Shown here in pieces: positions 28,684 through 36,087 of a stretch of DNA of 64,000 bases. Both the position numbers and the translations under genes were made by a program. A model generated the notes under the pieces. It saw only the letters and a program-made list of their open reading frames with translations, did no database searches and was not told where the DNA came from. Position 1 is the stretch's first letter. Every line of letters starts with the position of its first letter. Origin of the DNA: Streptomyces lucensis JCM 4490 (GTDB lineage Bacteria > Actinomycetota > Actinomycetes > Streptomycetales > Streptomycetaceae); contig NZ_BMUE01000002.1 in the NCBI RefSeq assembly GCF_014650035.1, positions 768,666 through 832,665 on the forward strand. Direction: 5' to 3'.

Positions 28684-30563
28684 CGCGTGTACCCCGCGGC
28701 CTGGCGGTGGAACAGCCGTGCGTAGCGGCCGTTCGCGGCGACCAGCTCGGCGTGGCCGCCGTGCTCCACGACCCTCCCGCGGCGCAGCACCACGATCAGG
28801 TCCGCCTCGCGGGCCGCGCCGAGGCGGTGGGAGATCAGCAGGCTCGTCCGCCCCCGCCGGTGCCGCCGGACGGCCTCGGCCACCTCGTGCTCCGCCTCCG
28901 GGTCCAGCCCCGAGGCGGGTTCGTCCAGGATCAGCAGGTCGGGATCGTCGCGCAGGAAGGCCCGCGCCAGCGCGACCCGCTGCCACTGGCCCCCGGACAG
29001 CTCGACGCCCTCCTCGTCACCGTCGCCGAAGGAACGGGACAGCAGGGTGTCGTAGCCGCGGGGCAGCGCCGCCAGCGTGTCGTGGACGCCGACGGCCGTG
29101 GCGGCCGAGGCGACCTTCCCGGCCCGGTCCAGCTGCCCGAGCGCGATGTTCTCGGCGGCCGTCAGGTCGTAGCGCACGAAGTCCTGGAACACCGCCCCGA
29201 TCCGGCGGCGCAGCTGATCGGGGTCGACGTGCCGGATGTCGGTGCCGTCCCACAGGATGCTGCCGCGCGTCGGGTCGTAGAACCGGCACAGCAGCTTCAC
29301 CAGCGTGCTCTTGCCGGCGCCGTTGTCCCCGACGAGGGCCAGCGTGCCCCCGTACGGGATGGTCAGGCTCACCCCGCGCAGCACCCAGTCGTGCTGCTCG
29401 GAGTAGCGGAACCAGACGTCCCGCAGCTCGATGCCGCGCCGCAGCCGCGGCAGCGGCGCGGGCTGCGGCGGCACCGGCAGGTCCGGCGGCGCGGTCGTCA
29501 CGTCGAGGTAGTGCTCGAACAGCAGCAGGTGCTGGTGCGTCACGGCGGCGGACGCCGCGATGCCGGCGAGACCGCCCTGCACGGCGGCGATCGCCGAGGT
29601 GAGCACCACGAGGTCGCCGACGGTGAGGTCGCCGCGGGCCGCCGCGCGCACGGCCCAGACCAGGCCGGCCGCCGCGATCCCCGCCGAGACCACCGCGGGC
29701 AGGGCCTGGAGGGCCGTCGTCCGCAGCTCCATCCGCCGCCGGACGGCGTTGATCGCCTCCCGGTCCCGCCGCATCCGCCGGCGCAGGTGGCCGCCGATGC
29801 CGAACAGCCTGATCTCCTTGGCCGCCTCCACGCTGCCCAGCAGGTGCGCGTAGAAGGACTCCCGCCGCTCCAGCGACGTGGTGCGCAGGGTGGCCCGGGA
29901 CCAGGCGCGGGCCAGCCGCAGCTCCGCGGCGAGGGCCGGCAGCGCGCCGAGCAGCACCACGCCCGCGAGGTGAGGGTTGATCACCCACAGGGACACCACG
30001 AACCCGCTCACCGTCACCCCCGCGTGGGCGAGCGCCACGGCCGCCGTCACGATCTGGACCGGCGTGTCCTGGCCGCACTGCTCGGCCAGCCTGAGCCGGT
30101 CCAGCGCGGCGGGGTCCTCGAAGCGGGCCAGCCCGGAGAAGCCGTTCACCCGGGCGTAGAGCCGGTCCTGGGCCGCCAGCCCCACCGAGCGGGCCAGCTC
30201 GCCGCTCAGCAGCCGCTCCAGGTGCGGCAGCAGCGCCGCCGCGACGCCGGTGCCGGCCAGCGCGGCGGCCGGGCCCGCCACCCGCGGCGCCGTCCCGTGC
30301 CCCGCCCCGGCCAGCAGGTCCAGCACGTCCCGGGTGAGCCACGCGGCCAGCACGGGCAGCGCGGCGCCCAGCAGCGTGGCGAGCACGATGCCCAGCAGCG
30401 CGAGGGGCGCGGCCCGGACGGCGAGCAGCAGCACCGCCCGCGCCCCGGCCACCCGCCCGCGGGAGCGCCCGGTCGCGGGGCCGGGCACCGCCCCGTCACC
30501 GCTCGTCACAGCGTCACCAGGAGTCACCGGGTCACCGGCCGCCACTGCTTCACCGGCGGTCAC
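28680..30563 (-). CDS. ABC exporter (fused membrane and ATPase domains) of the peptide cluster
   Basis: A 627-residue half-transporter that should act as a dimer. After a short Gly/Val/Thr-rich tail, six membrane helices span about 40-330, followed by the ATPase with Walker A GDNGAGKST, signature LSGGQWQRVALARAF, Walker B LLILDEPASGLDPE and the switch LLISHR. No C39 peptidase domain precedes the helices, so leader removal must be done by another enzyme, plausibly the S26 peptidase next to it. The GTG at 30563 overlaps the stop of the thioredoxin-like gene (GTGA); an ATG at 30638 is in frame but inside that gene. Export of the Cys-rich peptide is inference from context. Confidence 0.92.
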   Translation of the reverse strand: MTAGEAVAAGDPVTPGDAVTSGDGAVPGPATGRSRGRVAGARAVLLLAVRAAPLALLGIVLATLLGAALPVLAAWLTRDVLDLLAGAGHGTAPRVAGPAAALAGTGVAAALLPHLERLLSGELARSVGLAAQDRLYARVNGFSGLARFEDPAALDRLRLAEQCGQDTPVQIVTAAVALAHAGVTVSGFVVSLWVINPHLAGVVLLGALPALAAELRLARAWSRATLRTTSLERRESFYAHLLGSVEAAKEIRLFGIGGHLRRRMRRDREAINAVRRRMELRTTALQALPAVVSAGIAAAGLVWAVRAAARGDLTVGDLVVLTSAIAAVQGGLAGIAASAAVTHQHLLLFEHYLDVTTAPPDLPVPPQPAPLPRLRRGIELRDVWFRYSEQHDWVLRGVSLTIPYGGTLALVGDNGAGKSTLVKLLCRFYDPTRGSILWDGTDIRHVDPDQLRRRIGAVFQDFVRYDLTAAENIALGQLDRAGKVASAATAVGVHDTLAALPRGYDTLLSRSFGDGDEEGVELSGGQWQRVALARAFLRDDPDLLILDEPASGLDPEAEHEVAEAVRRHRRGRTSLLISHRLGAAREADLIVVLRRGRVVEHGGHAELVAANGRYARLFHRQAAGYTR

Positions 30564-31105
30564 ACCGTCACCGGCGGAACCAGTTCGTGCAGGTCGCGGG
30601 CGAGGGCCGTCAGCCGTCCGCCGGACTCCACCCGGCACACCACCGGGTAGGCGTTCACCCCGAACGCGGCCTCCACGGCCCGCGCCCCCTCACCGGTGAC
30701 GACCGTGGCGACCGGGGACAGCAGCGACGCGTACTCCCGTTCCTGCTCCTCGGCGTCCCCTCGGCCGGGGACGACCACGGCGAGCACCTCGGCGGCGGAC
30801 CGTCCGGAACGGCCGACCGTCTCCACGAATCGCGGGAGCAACTCCGCGCAGGGCCCGCAGCCGGGCGCGAAGAACGCGGCGAGCGCGCCGTCCGGAATCG
30901 TCCGCGCGGTGATGTCCCGGCCGTCGGGCAGGCGCGCGGTGAAATCCTCCAGCACCGTTCCCACGCTCTCCGCGTCCGTCACCGGAAAAGCGGGCGGGGC
31001 GTCACGGTTTCCCGCGCGGAGTCTGCGGATGATTCCGTAGGCCAGCAGCAGGTTCAGCAGACCCAGAGCAGTGGAGAACACCACGGCGGCGGCGAGCAGC
31101 GACAC
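30560..31105 (-). CDS. TlpA/thioredoxin-like membrane-anchored redox protein
   Basis: A 181-residue protein with an N-terminal membrane helix (about 3-26) and an extracytoplasmic thioredoxin-fold domain. The active site is C83-G-P-C86 in FFAPGCGPCAELLP, and the later cis-proline region reads NAYPVVCRV. Such proteins make or break disulfides outside the membrane. The GTG at 31105 follows GGGAGAGACAA. It lies 23 bases after the MauE-like gene and overlaps the ABC gene, so it is inside the peptide operon. I infer disulfide formation or isomerisation in the six-Cys peptide; methylamine-type cofactor chemistry is unlikely because the other mau genes are absent. Confidence 0.9.
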   Translation of the reverse strand: MSLLAAAVVFSTALGLLNLLLAYGIIRRLRAGNRDAPPAFPVTDAESVGTVLEDFTARLPDGRDITARTIPDGALAAFFAPGCGPCAELLPRFVETVGRSGRSAAEVLAVVVPGRGDAEEQEREYASLLSPVATVVTGEGARAVEAAFGVNAYPVVCRVESGGRLTALARDLHELVPPVTV

Positions 31106-31128
31106 TTGTCTCTCCCATGCGGACAGTA

Positions 31129-31647
31129 CTAGTCGGACAGTGCGAAAAGGGCGAGGATGTCGTCGAGGAGGACGACCAGACCGGCCAGGACCGCGCCGGT
31201 GAGCACGGCCAGCAGCAGCCCGGCCAACCGGCCCGGGCCGGCCCCCGCGGTCGACAGACCCACCGCCGCGACGGCCGTCAGTACGGTGTTGCGCGCGACG
31301 TGCCGGGCCCCGAAGGGCGCCCCCGACGCCCCGAAGCAGGGGCACGACGCAGCCGTCCCACGCCGCAGCACGACCACCACCGCCAGCGTGAACGCGCCGA
31401 GCAGCAGGAGCGCCAGCGCCAGCCCGGCCCGTGCCGTGGCCGGCCCAAGGAGCAGCGGGGGTACCACGGCCTCCGCACCGGCCACCGCCGCCGCGACCAC
31501 GCGGACGAGGCGTGCGGGCACCACCCGCAGGTCCGAGAGCCCGTCGGCGAACGCCCCGAACGCGCCGCGCCCGCGCAGTTTGCCGAACGCCGACGCCCCG
31601 AAGACGAAACCGAGGAAAGCCCGGCACACCACCGCTGTGTACAGCAC
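31129..31647 (-). CDS. MauE/DoxX-like redox membrane protein
   Basis: A 172-residue protein with four predicted helices and the family motif ASCPCFGASG (Cys102, Cys104) after helix 3. The N-terminus has FVFGASAFGKLRGRGAFGAF, typical of MauE/DoxX proteins. MauE is known to help disulfide assembly in methylamine dehydrogenase; the related fold of DsbB/VKOR-type proteins passes electrons to quinone. It is the first gene of the operon that continues with the thioredoxin-like protein, the exporter and the peptidase. I infer that it re-oxidises the TlpA-like partner. GTG start at 31647 with GGAG nine bases upstream. Confidence 0.88.
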   Translation of the reverse strand: MLYTAVVCRAFLGFVFGASAFGKLRGRGAFGAFADGLSDLRVVPARLVRVVAAAVAGAEAVVPPLLLGPATARAGLALALLLLGAFTLAVVVVLRRGTAASCPCFGASGAPFGARHVARNTVLTAVAAVGLSTAGAGPGRLAGLLLAVLTGAVLAGLVVLLDDILALFALSD

Positions 31648-31731
31648 TTCCTTTTACTCCCTCCCTCGGCGATTCCCGGACGGGCGAGTGAAAGCGGGTC
31701 CGGGAACGCGGAACGCGTGACGCGGCGGCCC

Positions 31732-31803
31732 AGGCTAGGAGAAGCGCATACACGCGGCATACAGATGAGACGGAAGGCGCCGTGTATGCCGGATGCTTAG
31801 CCT
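31732..31803. promoter_or_regulatory. Divergent SARP-type promoters of the peptide cluster
   Basis: Minus strand: TGTATGC repeats 11 bases apart (31763-31757 and 31752-31746), then exactly 8 nt, then the -10-like TAGCCT (31737-31732). Plus strand: TGTATGC (31783-31789), then exactly 8 nt, then TAGCCT (31798-31803), with a weaker GGAAGGC copy 11 bases upstream. Direct repeats at 11-base steps, 8 bases before the -10, are the known SARP activator layout. Confidence 0.8.
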
Positions 31804-31854
31804 GCCCGGGAATTCGGCCGCACACGGTGGCCGAACCGAAAAGGGGGTTTTCCC

Positions 31855-32055
31855 TTGCTCCAGCGATTCGCGGACGCACTGGTGAACCGGCTCGCGCCGA
31901 AGGTCACCGCCGACGCCACCTGGTGGACCCAGACCAAGTGCACGGGCGGCTGTTCGTCCTACCCGGCCTACCAGGCGAAGTACACCCGCCAGTGCTGGGA
32001 CTCCACCGGCACCTGCACGAGCTGGACCAACACCGGCACCTGCTGCAGCTCCTGA
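31855..32055 (+). CDS. Cysteine-rich precursor peptide (66 residues)
   Basis: A small gene with TTG start, AAGGGGG seven bases before it, and its own promoter. Residues 1-21 form an amphipathic, non-hydrophobic leader (LQRFADALVNRLAPKVTADA) that is not a Sec signal. The likely core from residue 22 begins TWWTQTKCTGGC and ends TNTGTCCSS. It holds six cysteines (29, 33, 47, 54, 63, 64), five Tyr or Trp in its first half and many Ser/Thr. No lanthionine, YcaO, radical-SAM or lasso enzyme is nearby, so three disulfides fit better than classic RiPP cross-links. The divergent redox/export/peptidase operon is its presumed maturation machinery. Activity (bacteriocin, toxin or signal) is unknown; I do not recognise the family. 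Confidence 0.8.
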   Translation: MLQRFADALVNRLAPKVTADATWWTQTKCTGGCSSYPAYQAKYTRQCWDSTGTCTSWTNTGTCCSS

Positions 32056-32063
32056 GACGGTGC

Positions 32064-32106
32064 GGCGCGCTGCCCCGGTCGCTCACGCGCTCCGGGGCAG
32101 CGCGCC
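32064..32106. terminator. Terminator between precursor gene and SARP gene
   Basis: A 15-base perfect stem (32064-32078 with 32092-32106, GGCGCGCTGCCCCGG) lies nine bases after the precursor stop. Its right arm is inside the last codons of the convergent regulator gene. Confidence 0.8.
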
Positions 32107-32886
32107 CGTCAGCTCCGCGTACAGGGAGCGCAGCTCCCCGCCCGGGGCGATGCCCAGTTCGTCCCGGAAGACCGCGCACGCGGCGCGGTACGACTCGCTG
32201 ACACCGCCCAGTTCCCCGATGCGGTGATGCGCGCGCATCCGCAGCGCCCAGCTCCGGGAGCGCAGCGGCGCCGAGGCCAGCAGACCGGTCAGATCACGCA
32301 GCGCCGCCCGCGGTTCACCGACCCACAGGTGGGCCTCGGCCAGGTCCTCCACCGCCCGCATCCGCTCCTCGTCGAGGTGGTCGAGCGCACCGGCCAGCGG
32401 GCCGAGGCGGGGCACTCCCACCGCCGCGCGGTCGCCGTCCCACAGACCGAGGGCCGGCCCGAGCAGCCGGGTCGCGCGTGCCGCGTCGCCGGCGAGCAGG
32501 GCGGCCCGGCCCGCCGCCGACGACTCCAGGAACCGCAGGTGGTCGCAGTCCCCGGGCTCCGCGTGCAGCGTGTAGCCGCCGTCACCGCCGGCGAGGGCAC
32601 CGGCCCGGGACGCAGCGCCGGACGCGGCGCCGGCGCAGAGGGCGGTGCGCAGGGCGCTGGCGTGCGTGCGGATGTTGGCCACCGCGGAGCGTGGCGGCTC
32701 GCCGTCCCACAGCGCCTCCTGGATCGCGTCGAGGGAGACGCGGCGGCCCGCCCGTAACAGCAGGACCACCAGCAGGGCGCGGGGCTTGACGCCCCGGACG
32801 CCGACCGGGTCCGGGCCGATCCCCACCCGGCCGAGTACGCGGAAACGTGCGGGTTCCGTTGCCGGGAAAAACCCTGGTCCCGCCAT
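32083..32886 (-). CDS. SARP/AfsR-type pathway regulator with a TTA codon
   Basis: A 267-residue transcription activator. The N-terminal OmpR-type winged helix includes RGVKPRALLVVLLLRAGRRV and LWDGEPPRSAVANIRTHASALR, and the C-terminal BTAD helical domain runs from about 125 to the end (VFRDELGIAPGGELRSLYAEL). SARPs activate antibiotic and other secondary-metabolite operons by binding direct repeats near the -35. Such repeats are present in the promoter region next door. Codon 44 is TTA (32757-32755), so translation should need the bldA tRNA, as for several antibiotic regulators. The ATG at 32886 follows AAAGGAG at a long spacing of ten bases. Confidence 0.92.
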   Translation of the reverse strand: MAGPGFFPATEPARFRVLGRVGIGPDPVGVRGVKPRALLVVLLLRAGRRVSLDAIQEALWDGEPPRSAVANIRTHASALRTALCAGAASGAASRAGALAGGDGGYTLHAEPGDCDHLRFLESSAAGRAALLAGDAARATRLLGPALGLWDGDRAAVGVPRLGPLAGALDHLDEERMRAVEDLAEAHLWVGEPRAALRDLTGLLASAPLRSRSWALRMRAHHRIGELGGVSESYRAACAVFRDELGIAPGGELRSLYAELTGALPRSA

Positions 32887-32998
32887 CGTGGTGCGGCTCC
32901 TTTCCGGACCCGGCCGCGTGGGCCGGGACGCGAGGGAAGTGACGACGTGGAGCCTGTGCCGGGCGAACTGGCGCAGTCAAGACGCGAGTTGGAAATAT

Positions 32999-33017
32999 TT
33001 TCAGCATCTTGCTGAAA
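32999..33017 (+). promoter_or_regulatory. MalR-type operator in the alpha-amylase promoter region
   Basis: A perfect eight-base inverted repeat TTTCAGCA-TCT-TGCTGAAA containing CTTGC lies in the 296-base gap between the SARP gene and the amylase. This resembles the known repeats of Streptomyces amylase promoters that bind MalR/Reg1. No gene is seen in the gap. Confidence 0.72.
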
Positions 33018-33182
33018 CATCACGGCGGGGGATACGGTCCGCCACACGTCCGAGTGGTTGAGCGGGCGACAGTTGCACCCAGGACGATCGTGCGGTCCCC
33101 GTGCCCCCACGCCCGCCGTCCGTTCCGCCCCCGCACCCGGCACACCCCCCACCCGCACGACGAAGTGCAGGAGTACACACAC

Positions 33183-34565
33183 ATGGCCAGGAGAACCCTG
33201 GCCGCCACCGCCGCCCTCGCGGCCGGCCTGGCGGCCTCGCTGACCGTTCCCACCGGCACCGCCCATGCCTCCCCACCGGGCACCAAGGACGTCACCGCCG
33301 TCCTCTTCGAGTGGAAGTACGCCTCGGTGGCCCGCGAGTGCACCAGCACCCTCGGCCCCGCCGGCTACGGCTACGTCCAGGTCTCCCCGCCCGCCGAGCA
33401 CATACAGGGCTCGCAGTGGTGGACGTCGTACCAGCCGGTCAGCTACAAGATCGCCGGCCGTCTCGGTGACCGCGCCGCCTTCCAGAGCATGGTGAACACC
33501 TGCCACTCGGCGGGCGTGAAGGTCGTCGTCGACACGGTGGTCAACCACATGTCGGCGGGCAGCGGCACCGGAACCGGCGGCTCGTCGTACACGAAGTACG
33601 ACTACCCGGGCCTGTACTCGTCCCACGACTTCGACGACTGCACCTCCCAGGTCGGCGACTACGCCGACCGCTGGAACGTCCAGCACTGCGAACTCGTCGG
33701 CCTGGCCGACCTGGACACCGGCGAGGACTACGTCCGCAGGACCGTCGCGGGCTACATGAACGACCTCCTGACCCTGGGCGTCGACGGCTTCCGCATCGAC
33801 GCCGCCAAACACATCCCGGCCGCCGACCTCGCCGACATCAAGAGCCGCCTGACCAACCCTTCCGTCTACTGGAAGCAGGAGGTCATCCACGGCGCGAACG
33901 AGGCCGTCCAGCCGTCCGAGTACACCGGCAACGGCGACGTCCAGGAGTTCCGCTACGCCTACGACCTCAAGCGGGTCTTCACCAGCGAGAAGCTGGCCTA
34001 CCTCACCAACTACGGCGAGGGCTGGGGCTACCTGAGCAGGTCGGTGGCCGGCGTCTTCGTCGACAACCACGACACCGAGCGCAACGGTTCGACCCTCAAC
34101 TACAAGAGCGGCGCCGACTACACCCTGGCCAACGTCTTCATGCTCGCCTGGCCCTACGGAGCCCCGGACGTGAACTCCGGCTACGAGTGGTCGGACGCGG
34201 ACGCCGGGCCGCCGAACGGCGGCCAGGTGAACGCCTGCTGGCAGGACGGCTGGAAGTGCCAGCACGCCTGGCCGGAGATCAGGTCCATGGTCGGCTTCCG
34301 CAACGCGACCCGCGGACAGCCGGTCACCAACTGGTGGGACAACGGCAACGACGCGATCGCCTTCGGGCGGGGCGGCAAGGGCTACGTGGCCATCAACCAC
34401 GAGTCGTCGTCCCTCAGCCGGACCTACCAGACCTCGCTGCCGGCGGGCACGTACTGCAACGTGCAGAACAACACGACGGTGACCGTTGACTCCGGCGGGC
34501 AGTTCACCGCCACCCTCGGCGCGAACACGGCGCTGGCGATCCACGCCGGCAAGTCGAGCTGCTGA
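33183..34565 (+). CDS. Secreted alpha-amylase (GH13, animal-like)
   Basis: A 460-residue exported endo-amylase that cuts starch outside the cell. The signal peptide ends near GTAHASPPG. Mature motifs are [13 protein letters not shown] (region I), GFRIDAAKH with nucleophile Asp206, QEVIHG with acid Glu233, and FVDNHD with Asp297. HEWKY/FEWKY-type starts and the length match the Streptomyces amylase subfamily close to animal amylases. There is no starch-binding module at the C-terminus. GCAGGAG lies nine bases before the ATG at 33183; an in-frame start at 33009 is rejected because it precedes the signal peptide and overlaps the operator. Regulation by MalR and maltose is likely. Confidence 0.96.
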   Translation: MARRTLAATAALAAGLAASLTVPTGTAHASPPGTKDVTAVLFEWKYASVARECTSTLGPAGYGYVQVSPPAEHIQGSQWWTSYQPVSYKIAGRLGDRAAFQSMVNTCHSAGVKVVVDTVVNHMSAGSGTGTGGSSYTKYDYPGLYSSHDFDDCTSQVGDYADRWNVQHCELVGLADLDTGEDYVRRTVAGYMNDLLTLGVDGFRIDAAKHIPAADLADIKSRLTNPSVYWKQEVIHGANEAVQPSEYTGNGDVQEFRYAYDLKRVFTSEKLAYLTNYGEGWGYLSRSVAGVFVDNHDTERNGSTLNYKSGADYTLANVFMLAWPYGAPDVNSGYEWSDADAGPPNGGQVNACWQDGWKCQHAWPEIRSMVGFRNATRGQPVTNWWDNGNDAIAFGRGGKGYVAINHESSSLSRTYQTSLPAGTYCNVQNNTTVTVDSGGQFTATLGANTALAIHAGKSSC

Positions 34566-34573
34566 ATCCCGCC

Positions 34574-34612
34574 CGACCGGAGCAACCGCGCGTGCGCGGT
34601 CCCCGCTCCGGT
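34574..34612. terminator. Terminator after alpha-amylase
   Basis: An outer stem GACCGGAGC/GCTCCGGTC (34574-34582 and 34604-34612) encloses the inner stem ACCGCGC/GCGCGGT. It begins eight bases after the amylase stop. Confidence 0.78.
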
Positions 34613-34626
34613 CCGAGGCTTGCTCC

Positions 34627-36087
34627 ATGAGCATCCGTCCCTGGGTCGTCGTCGAGGCACCCGACGGCCGGGGTCTGCGCCGGGTCACCGTCGGCAGCGA
34701 CGCTGCCGGCGGTGTCTGGTCGCTGCGCGAACTGCGGAAGCTGCTGGCCCGCCGCGGGCACCCCGACGTGGACGTGAACGACCCGGCGTGCGTGTACTGG
34801 CGCGGAGGGGGCAGTGACACGTGGCCCGACCGGGCCTGGCGGCGGCGGACGGTAGGCGTCCTGATGGTGGCGGGGCTGCTCGCCTCCGCGGCGCTCAACG
34901 GAAAGATCGGCTGGCCGGACGCCTTCAACGCACTGACCTTCGCGCAACGGATAACCGGCGCCCTCTTCGTCCTGTCCGGGTTCATCCTGGTCGCGGCGGC
35001 GATAGCAGTGCTCGACCACTGGGGTAAACGGCATTCCAGGATCTCCGGTGCGATCGCCCTGCTCGGCGTCCTCATCGCACTGGCCACCGACAGTCTGCTC
35101 GTCCTGATGTGGCTGGACGAGAGGGAGTACACGCCCTACATGCTGGTCTTCATGCCGCTCTGGTGCTGGTCGGTGTGGGCGCTGTGCCTGCTGCTGCGGG
35201 AGAAATCGTGGCAGGGCCTGCCGCACCCCAGGAAATTCGCGGCCGGAGTGGTCGTATCGGGTCTCTTCACCGCACTGAGCCTGGCGTACTCCACCTTGTA
35301 CGAACCCACGGTGGCCCCTATGCGTTTCGCTCTGAAGGCGGAGTTCGGCAGAGTGCGGGCGGACAGCCGGCATCCGTTCCTCCAGGTCCCGCTCAAGCTC
35401 TCCGTCAAGAACACCGGATCGTTTCCGGTGTACGTCATCGTCGACGACTTCACGGTGTACGGCAGAACCGCGCGGTACACCGAGCAGGGAACCTCGCTGG
35501 CGGAGACGTGGGAGCAGAGCCTCACCCCCGACAAGGGCAAAGAGGATGCGGAAACCTATGTCGACCGGTTCGAGTACGCGACCCTGAGCAGTGGACGGCT
35601 CCATGTTCCGGGGGACCCCATCGAAAGCGGACAGGAGGACACCCAGGAGCACGTGCTCCAGATTCCCAGGACCGTCGGCTACGACCTGCTCCGCGTCGAC
35701 TTCCAGCTCACCTTCATGAGGAAGGACCGCGGGCGGATCGACGTGAGGCAGTTCCACACGAAGCATCTGTCGTGGAACGAAAGGGACAGTCGTTTCTTCT
35801 GCCTGGTGAGGTGGTGTGCGGAACGCATCCTGTACCTCGGCCGGGTCCGCCACAACAACAACCTGGTCAACGTGACGCACGGTCCCCGGTATGTGCTGGC
35901 CGGCTGGGATCCGGAGCGTCCCCCGCTCTACTCCATCTCCTCCTACCACTTCGAGACCCCGCCGCTGCACACTCCCTCCAAAGAGGAGCGGGAGGTGGAG
36001 AGGTTCGGCATCTCCGCCGTCGAGACCAGTACCGAGATCTCCCTGGCGGAGCTCACGAGTTCCCTTCCTGCGCATCGGCCATCTTGA
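34627..36087 (+). CDS. Hypothetical integral membrane protein
   Basis: A 486-residue protein I do not recognise. The first 75 residues are soluble (MSIRPWVVVEAPDGRGLRRV), followed by about five helices between residues 80 and 235 (VGVLMVAGLLASAALN; RITGALFVLSGFILVAAAIAV; LLGVLIALATDSLLVLMWL). The C-terminal half is an extramembrane beta-rich domain of about 250 residues (LKLSVKNTGSFPVYVIVDDF). Base use is less extreme than its neighbours, with ATA and AAA codons, hinting at later acquisition. It starts 61 bases after the amylase stop, beyond a terminator, and its 3' end overlaps the convergent gene by 35 bases. Confidence 0.78.
   Translation: MSIRPWVVVEAPDGRGLRRVTVGSDAAGGVWSLRELRKLLARRGHPDVDVNDPACVYWRGGGSDTWPDRAWRRRTVGVLMVAGLLASAALNGKIGWPDAFNALTFAQRITGALFVLSGFILVAAAIAVLDHWGKRHSRISGAIALLGVLIALATDSLLVLMWLDEREYTPYMLVFMPLWCWSVWALCLLLREKSWQGLPHPRKFAAGVVVSGLFTALSLAYSTLYEPTVAPMRFALKAEFGRVRADSRHPFLQVPLKLSVKNTGSFPVYVIVDDFTVYGRTARYTEQGTSLAETWEQSLTPDKGKEDAETYVDRFEYATLSSGRLHVPGDPIESGQEDTQEHVLQIPRTVGYDLLRVDFQLTFMRKDRGRIDVRQFHTKHLSWNERDSRFFCLVRWCAERILYLGRVRHNNNLVNVTHGPRYVLAGWDPERPPLYSISSYHFETPPLHTPSKEEREVERFGISAVETSTEISLAELTSSLPAHRPS

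Noticed and set aside
30560..31647. Methylamine dehydrogenase (mau) locus
   Set aside because: Only a MauE-like and a thioredoxin-like protein are present; no dehydrogenase subunit or cofactor maturation gene is seen.
31855..32055. Lanthipeptide or other classic RiPP precursor
   Set aside because: Ser, Thr and Cys are plentiful, but no LanB/C/M, YcaO, radical-SAM or lasso enzyme lies within the window around it.
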